A stretch of 64,000 nucleotides of DNA, taken from the NCBI RefSeq assembly GCF_027497355.1, contig NZ_CP114909.1:3224001-3288000 (forward strand), in the 5' to 3' direction. A model generated the notes under the pieces. That model had not been told where the DNA came from. It saw only the letters and a list, made by a program, of their open reading frames with translations, and did not search any database. Below are positions 61,304 through 64,000 of the stretch, in pieces (the stretch's first letter is position 1; each line of letters opens with the position of its first letter). Position numbers and translations under genes: made by a program. The stretch is from Micromonospora sp. WMMA1947. GTDB taxonomy: Bacteria; Actinomycetota; Actinomycetes; Mycobacteriales; Micromonosporaceae.

Positions 61304-61729
61304 ATGACACCCGACGACGAAGCGTTCCTGCGCCGCGCCGTGGAACTCGCCGACCGGGCGGGCGCGTCCGGCGAGCGGCCGTTCGCGTCGCTGCTCGTCG
61401 GCGCGGACGGCACGGTCCTGATCGAGGACCACAACACGGTGGTCTCCGACCGGGACGTCACCGCGCACCCGGAGCTGAAACTGGCCCGCTGGGCCGCCCG
61501 GCAGCTCGCCCCCGAGGCGGCGGTCGCGACCACCATGTACACCAGCTGCCAGCCCTGCCCGATGTGCACTGTGGCGATCAACGCATCAGGCCTCGGCCGG
61601 GTCGTGTACGCGTTGTCCACCGAGCAGTTCGAGCAGGTCAAGCCCGCGACGCCCGCGCCGCGTCCGGTGCGGTACGACGGGCCGGCGCTGTTCGACGAGG
61701 CGCGGCGGCCGATCGAGGACCACTACTAG
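61304..61729 (+). CDS. Nucleoside/cytosine deaminase family protein
   Basis: A 141-residue zinc deaminase of the CDA superfamily. The zinc and proton-shuttle motif is TAHPELKLA (His 55, Glu 57), HPE where most relatives have HAE, and the second motif is CQPCPMCTVAI (Cys 85, Cys 88). The N-terminal FLRRAVELADRAGASGERPF is typical of guanine/cytosine deaminase-like and TadA-like proteins. The substrate is unclear; the WAARQL and ALSTEQFEQV segments point away from tRNA editing. The ATG at 61304 has GGAGGG upstream. Confidence 0.85.
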   Translation: MTPDDEAFLRRAVELADRAGASGERPFASLLVGADGTVLIEDHNTVVSDRDVTAHPELKLARWAARQLAPEAAVATTMYTSCQPCPMCTVAINASGLGRVVYALSTEQFEQVKPATPAPRPVRYDGPALFDEARRPIEDHY

Positions 61730-61837
61730 GCCATCGGCCCGCTTCTCCGACTGAGCGCCGAGATCGCCTCCGCTGCGGGGCGCCGCGTGTGGCGTGCGAC
61801 GCCTACGCTGTGCCGCACGGCGACAGGGGGTGGGCCG

Positions 61838-62608
61838 GTGGGGCGTCGGCTGGGGTACGTCGCGATGGCGCTGCTCGGCGCGCTGCTGTTCGGCACGGCC
61901 GGCCTGGCCGTCGGGTCCTGGTACGGCGGCCGGGGCGCCCTATCGCTGAGCCCTGAGGCAGCTCGGAGCGCGGCCGGCGAACTGCTCCCCGGTGTCGAGC
62001 CGAGCGGCTCGACGACCGTGCGCGGCTACCGGTACGGCGTCTTCCTGGCCGCCGACGACCTCGGCGGTAACCGGGCCGAGTTCCAGTACGGCGACGGCCC
62101 CGACTGCACGTTGTCGGAGCGGATGCGGGGTGCCGCCGAGACGGGCGGGTGGCGGGAACTCCGTCGGGTGCCGGGAGCATCGTGCGACGGCTGGCGGGCC
62201 GAGCGAGACGGTATGACGGTCACCCTCACGCATCCGGCATACGGGTCGAGGCTGAGCATCACGCAGAGCGCTCCCGGAGGGTTCCGCATCGCCACCATCA
62301 CCGGCACCCTGCTCGGCGTCGCCGCCGGTGCGGCGCTGTTCTGGGCGGCGGCGCGGAGTCGCCGGCCGGTACCCCTGGTGGTCGGCACGCTGGTGACCGT
62401 CGGCCTGTTCCCGGCAGCCGTCGTCACCTGGGCGGACCTGGCCGTGCACCGGCTCGCCGAGCCGGTGTGGCCCGTCTGGCGCGGGCTCGCTCCGGTGCTG
62501 GTGCCGTTCTGGCTGGTGCTCCTTCTGATCGGCGTGATCGTCCTCGCGAGGCGACCGGATCCGGCAGTGCCCGCCACCGACGCGGTCGCGGCTGGCCGTG
62601 CCGGCTGA
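61838..62608 (+). CDS. Hypothetical membrane protein (four helices)
   Basis: A 256-residue protein. It has an N-terminal helix (YVAMALLGALLFGTAGLAVG), an extracytoplasmic domain of ~110 residues with a cysteine pair (GPDCTLSERMRG and GASCDGWRAERD), and three helices at the C-terminus (ITGTLLGVAAGAALFWAAA; LVVGTLVTVGLFPAAVVTWA; PVLVPFWLVLLLIGVIVL). There is no known family. The GTG at 61838 has GGGGG eight bases upstream. It stops one base before the convergent gene's stop. Confidence 0.72.
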   Translation: MGRRLGYVAMALLGALLFGTAGLAVGSWYGGRGALSLSPEAARSAAGELLPGVEPSGSTTVRGYRYGVFLAADDLGGNRAEFQYGDGPDCTLSERMRGAAETGGWRELRRVPGASCDGWRAERDGMTVTLTHPAYGSRLSITQSAPGGFRIATITGTLLGVAAGAALFWAAARSRRPVPLVVGTLVTVGLFPAAVVTWADLAVHRLAEPVWPVWRGLAPVLVPFWLVLLLIGVIVLARRPDPAVPATDAVAAGRAG

Positions 62609-63154
62609 TCAGTGGACGCACAACTCGTCGTACGGCACGCAGTCCCACAGGGTGTTCGCACGCTCGCGGACGACCGCGAACACCGGCCGGGACAGCACGA
62701 CGTCGCCCGTCCGCTGGACGCGCATGACGATCCCCAGGTCGTCGGAGGCCGGATCGCCTTCCGGGGCGTACTGCGGCGCGATGCCGCGCGCCAGCACGTA
62801 GCTCAGGAACTGCTCCTCCAGCCGGGACGGCACGCGTCCGACCAGGCTGATCCCGTCCAGCGTCACCTGTGGGCCGTACCGCGCATCGACGACTACGCAG
62901 AACAGGCCCTCTGACCTGCCGAAATAAGCCGTGACCGCCGTGGCGTGGGCAGCGACGCCCGCGTTGCGGAACTCCGCCTTCGTCGGCCGGTCGAAGTCGC
63001 GGTGTGCGACGGAAACCGATGCGGCGAACCCGGGCAGCGCCTCGGCGGCCTCGTCGTGGCTCATTCCGAACCGCAGAGGTCCCACGCCGGCTCCCGGCGT
63101 GTACGTCCACTGCTCCCGCTCGGCCTCGGTCAGGACATGCCAGGGGTTCGTCAT
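62609..63154 (-). CDS. Hypothetical protein, possible immunity-type protein
   Basis: A 181-residue cytosolic protein beginning MTNPWHVLTEAEREQWTYTP, with GVGPLRFGMSHDEAAEALPG, TAVTAYFGRSEGLFCVVVDA and GIVMRVQRTGDVVLSRPVFA. The opening GxGPLxFGMxxDE pattern recurs in actinobacterial proteins near polymorphic-toxin and immunity genes, as far as I recall, but no function is established. ATG 63154 is used; no clear ribosome site. The neighbouring plus-strand gene is an immunity-type protein, which hints at a shared locus. Confidence 0.65.
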   Translation of the reverse strand: MTNPWHVLTEAEREQWTYTPGAGVGPLRFGMSHDEAAEALPGFAASVSVAHRDFDRPTKAEFRNAGVAAHATAVTAYFGRSEGLFCVVVDARYGPQVTLDGISLVGRVPSRLEEQFLSYVLARGIAPQYAPEGDPASDDLGIVMRVQRTGDVVLSRPVFAVVRERANTLWDCVPYDELCVH

Positions 63155-63331
63155 GAGGCAGGCGCTTCCATCTCGTTCGTGGCCGCGGGGTTCGTGCTCG
63201 GCCCGGCTCGCCACCAGCGGGTGCCGATGGGTCTTCGGTTGTTCGTCCATTCTCCGGACGCGTTGCGCCGAAGCCCGGAAGCGGTCCGGGAAGTGGAGGA
63301 CAGCCGCGGGACGCGGGCTAGCCTGACCGCC

Positions 63332-63850
63332 GTGACAACGATCGAGCAGTTGGAACGGGACGTCTGGCCGGACCCCGGCCGGGAGGCCACGTCTCTCGTG
63401 AGGCGCTGCTCGGAGCTACGACGCAAGCCGCTGGCCGAGTTCACCGTGGAAGACCTGCGCATCATGCTCGGGCAGGGGAGCGGCGTGTCGGCGCTGCTGC
63501 CTCTCGCGGTACAGGTCCTGCTCCGCGATCCGTTGGCCGAGGGCGACTACTACCCGGGTGACCTGCTCGCCAACGTGCTGCGGCTACCCGACTCGGCGTG
63601 GTCGGGCCTGCGAACGGAACGGGAGCGGCTGCGGTCGGTTCTGGCGGAGCTCGTCGCCGGTCGCCCGTCCTCCGACGCCGGTCCGGACCCTCGTGACCCG
63701 GACCAGCGTCTTCGCGGCGCCATCAGGCAGTTTCTCGGCGATGAGAGCGGAGTTCCAGCTAGTGGGTACGCCAGTCCATGGCGTCGAGCAGGACCTCTAC
63801 CAGGGCCGACCGATTCGCCGCGCCGATCTCGTCCAGCGCCCGGTGCATGA
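63332..63850 (+). CDS. Contact-dependent growth inhibition immunity-type protein (CdiI family)
   Basis: Its first ~115 residues match the CdiI-type immunity family: LERDVWPDPGREATSLVRRC, ELRRKPLAEFTVEDLRIMLG, SALLPLAVQVLLRDPLAEGD, YYPGDLLANVLRLPDSAWSG. No toxin gene is in the window. A TAGCCT element 12 bases before GTG 63332 and no ribosome site suggest a leaderless transcript. The last ~35 residues (Pro/Arg/Ser-rich) overlap an antisense gene and look unnatural; a TAG in another frame at 63760 would give a more sensible end, so a frameshift or read-through past the original stop is possible. Confidence 0.75.
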   Translation: MTTIEQLERDVWPDPGREATSLVRRCSELRRKPLAEFTVEDLRIMLGQGSGVSALLPLAVQVLLRDPLAEGDYYPGDLLANVLRLPDSAWSGLRTERERLRSVLAELVAGRPSSDAGPDPRDPDQRLRGAIRQFLGDESGVPASGYASPWRRAGPLPGPTDSPRRSRPAPGA

Positions 63851-64000
63851 CGTTCCCGGCGTCCTCGGGCAGTTCCTGCGGACCGAGCATCGGCAGCATC
63901 AGGATGAGCCGCTGCGCCCAGGTCAGCCGCTCGTCCGGCAGTGCCGCCGCGGCGAGCAGTTCCGCCCAGGTCATCGCGGACGTGAACCCGTGGCCCTCGA
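63759..64000 (-). CDS. C-terminal part of an unknown protein, cut by the window edge
   Basis: The frame is open to the right edge and reads into it as GHGFTSAMTWAELLAAAALP, then LTWAQRLILMLPMLGPQELP and ALDEIGAANRSALVEVLLDA. It is helical and Leu/Ala-rich, with no recognised domain. An internal ATG at 63974 could start a 71-residue protein, but the continuing frame has good codon use, so a longer gene is more likely. Its stop (63759-63761) is shared in part with sequence of the convergent CdiI-type gene. Function unknown. Confidence 0.5.
   Translation of the reverse strand, partial: EGHGFTSAMTWAELLAAAALPDERLTWAQRLILMLPMLGPQELPEDAGNVMHRALDEIGAANRSALVEVLLDAMDWRTH

Overview
The window is GC-rich, densely coded actinobacterial chromosome, most likely from Micromonospora or a close relative. 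Indicators are very frequent GTG starts, mycothiol-linked and GlbO-type proteins, an actinobacterial LigB DNA ligase, an Eis-type acetyltransferase, and intergenic repeat families that I associate with Micromonospora genomes (the AGGAAGGGCCCCTTCTTAAC element and the GATCAAGGAGTT hairpin). I see no rRNA, tRNA, CRISPR array, transposase or prophage gene. Function assignments rest on motifs and family recognition, not on database searches.

1-15.4 kb: cobalamin genes broken up by housekeeping genes. These are cobQ (cut by the left edge), a CobB-like protein that has lost its P-loop lysine and its amidotransferase cysteine, and a coupled cobC-cobT-cobA/cysG run. Between them lie a rhodanese, a uridine-kinase-like P-loop protein, an M20 dipeptidase, ATP-dependent DNA ligase LigB, a Pro-rich membrane protein, SURF1, a GNAT acetyltransferase and a bifunctional penicillin-binding protein. 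The cobA/cysG fusion carries a genomic repeat element in frame, as its interdomain linker.

15.5-29.4 kb: trehalose synthesis (otsA and an OtsB-GH15 fusion), a small PIN-domain toxin-antitoxin pair, ABC-F protein EttA, a thioesterase, a YbjN protein, truncated haemoglobin, an MFS exporter, an MscS channel, an HNH nuclease, and a class F sortase with a secreted membrane-anchored neighbour.

29.4-40.6 kb: the metabolic centrepiece. A divergent Lrp/AsnC regulator faces an eleven-gene, mostly ATGA-coupled operon (kynA, kynU, kmo, aminomuconic semialdehyde dehydrogenase, oxopentenoate hydratase, acylating acetaldehyde dehydrogenase, hydroxyoxovalerate aldolase, oxalocrotonate decarboxylase, aminomuconate deaminase, 3-hydroxyanthranilate dioxygenase, ACMS decarboxylase). 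Together they convert tryptophan through kynurenine and 3-hydroxyanthranilate to pyruvate and acetyl-CoA. Only kynurenine formamidase is missing. A strong terminator closes the operon.

40.7-64 kb: mixed genes. They include an amidase, a DUF5130 pair, aminopeptidase N, a mycoredoxin-like DsbA protein with a CPWA rather than CPWC motif, a DUF1015 protein, RpiB, Eis, a lipoprotein, propionyl-CoA synthetase, an M14 carboxypeptidase, an Hsp70-transmembrane-beta-propeller fusion, a MOSC protein, a questin-oxidase-like protein and a nucleoside deaminase. The right edge (61.8-64 kb) looks accessory: a membrane protein, an unknown protein, an orphan CdiI-type immunity protein and a truncated unknown gene. 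Convergent gene pairs are separated by perfect GC hairpins.
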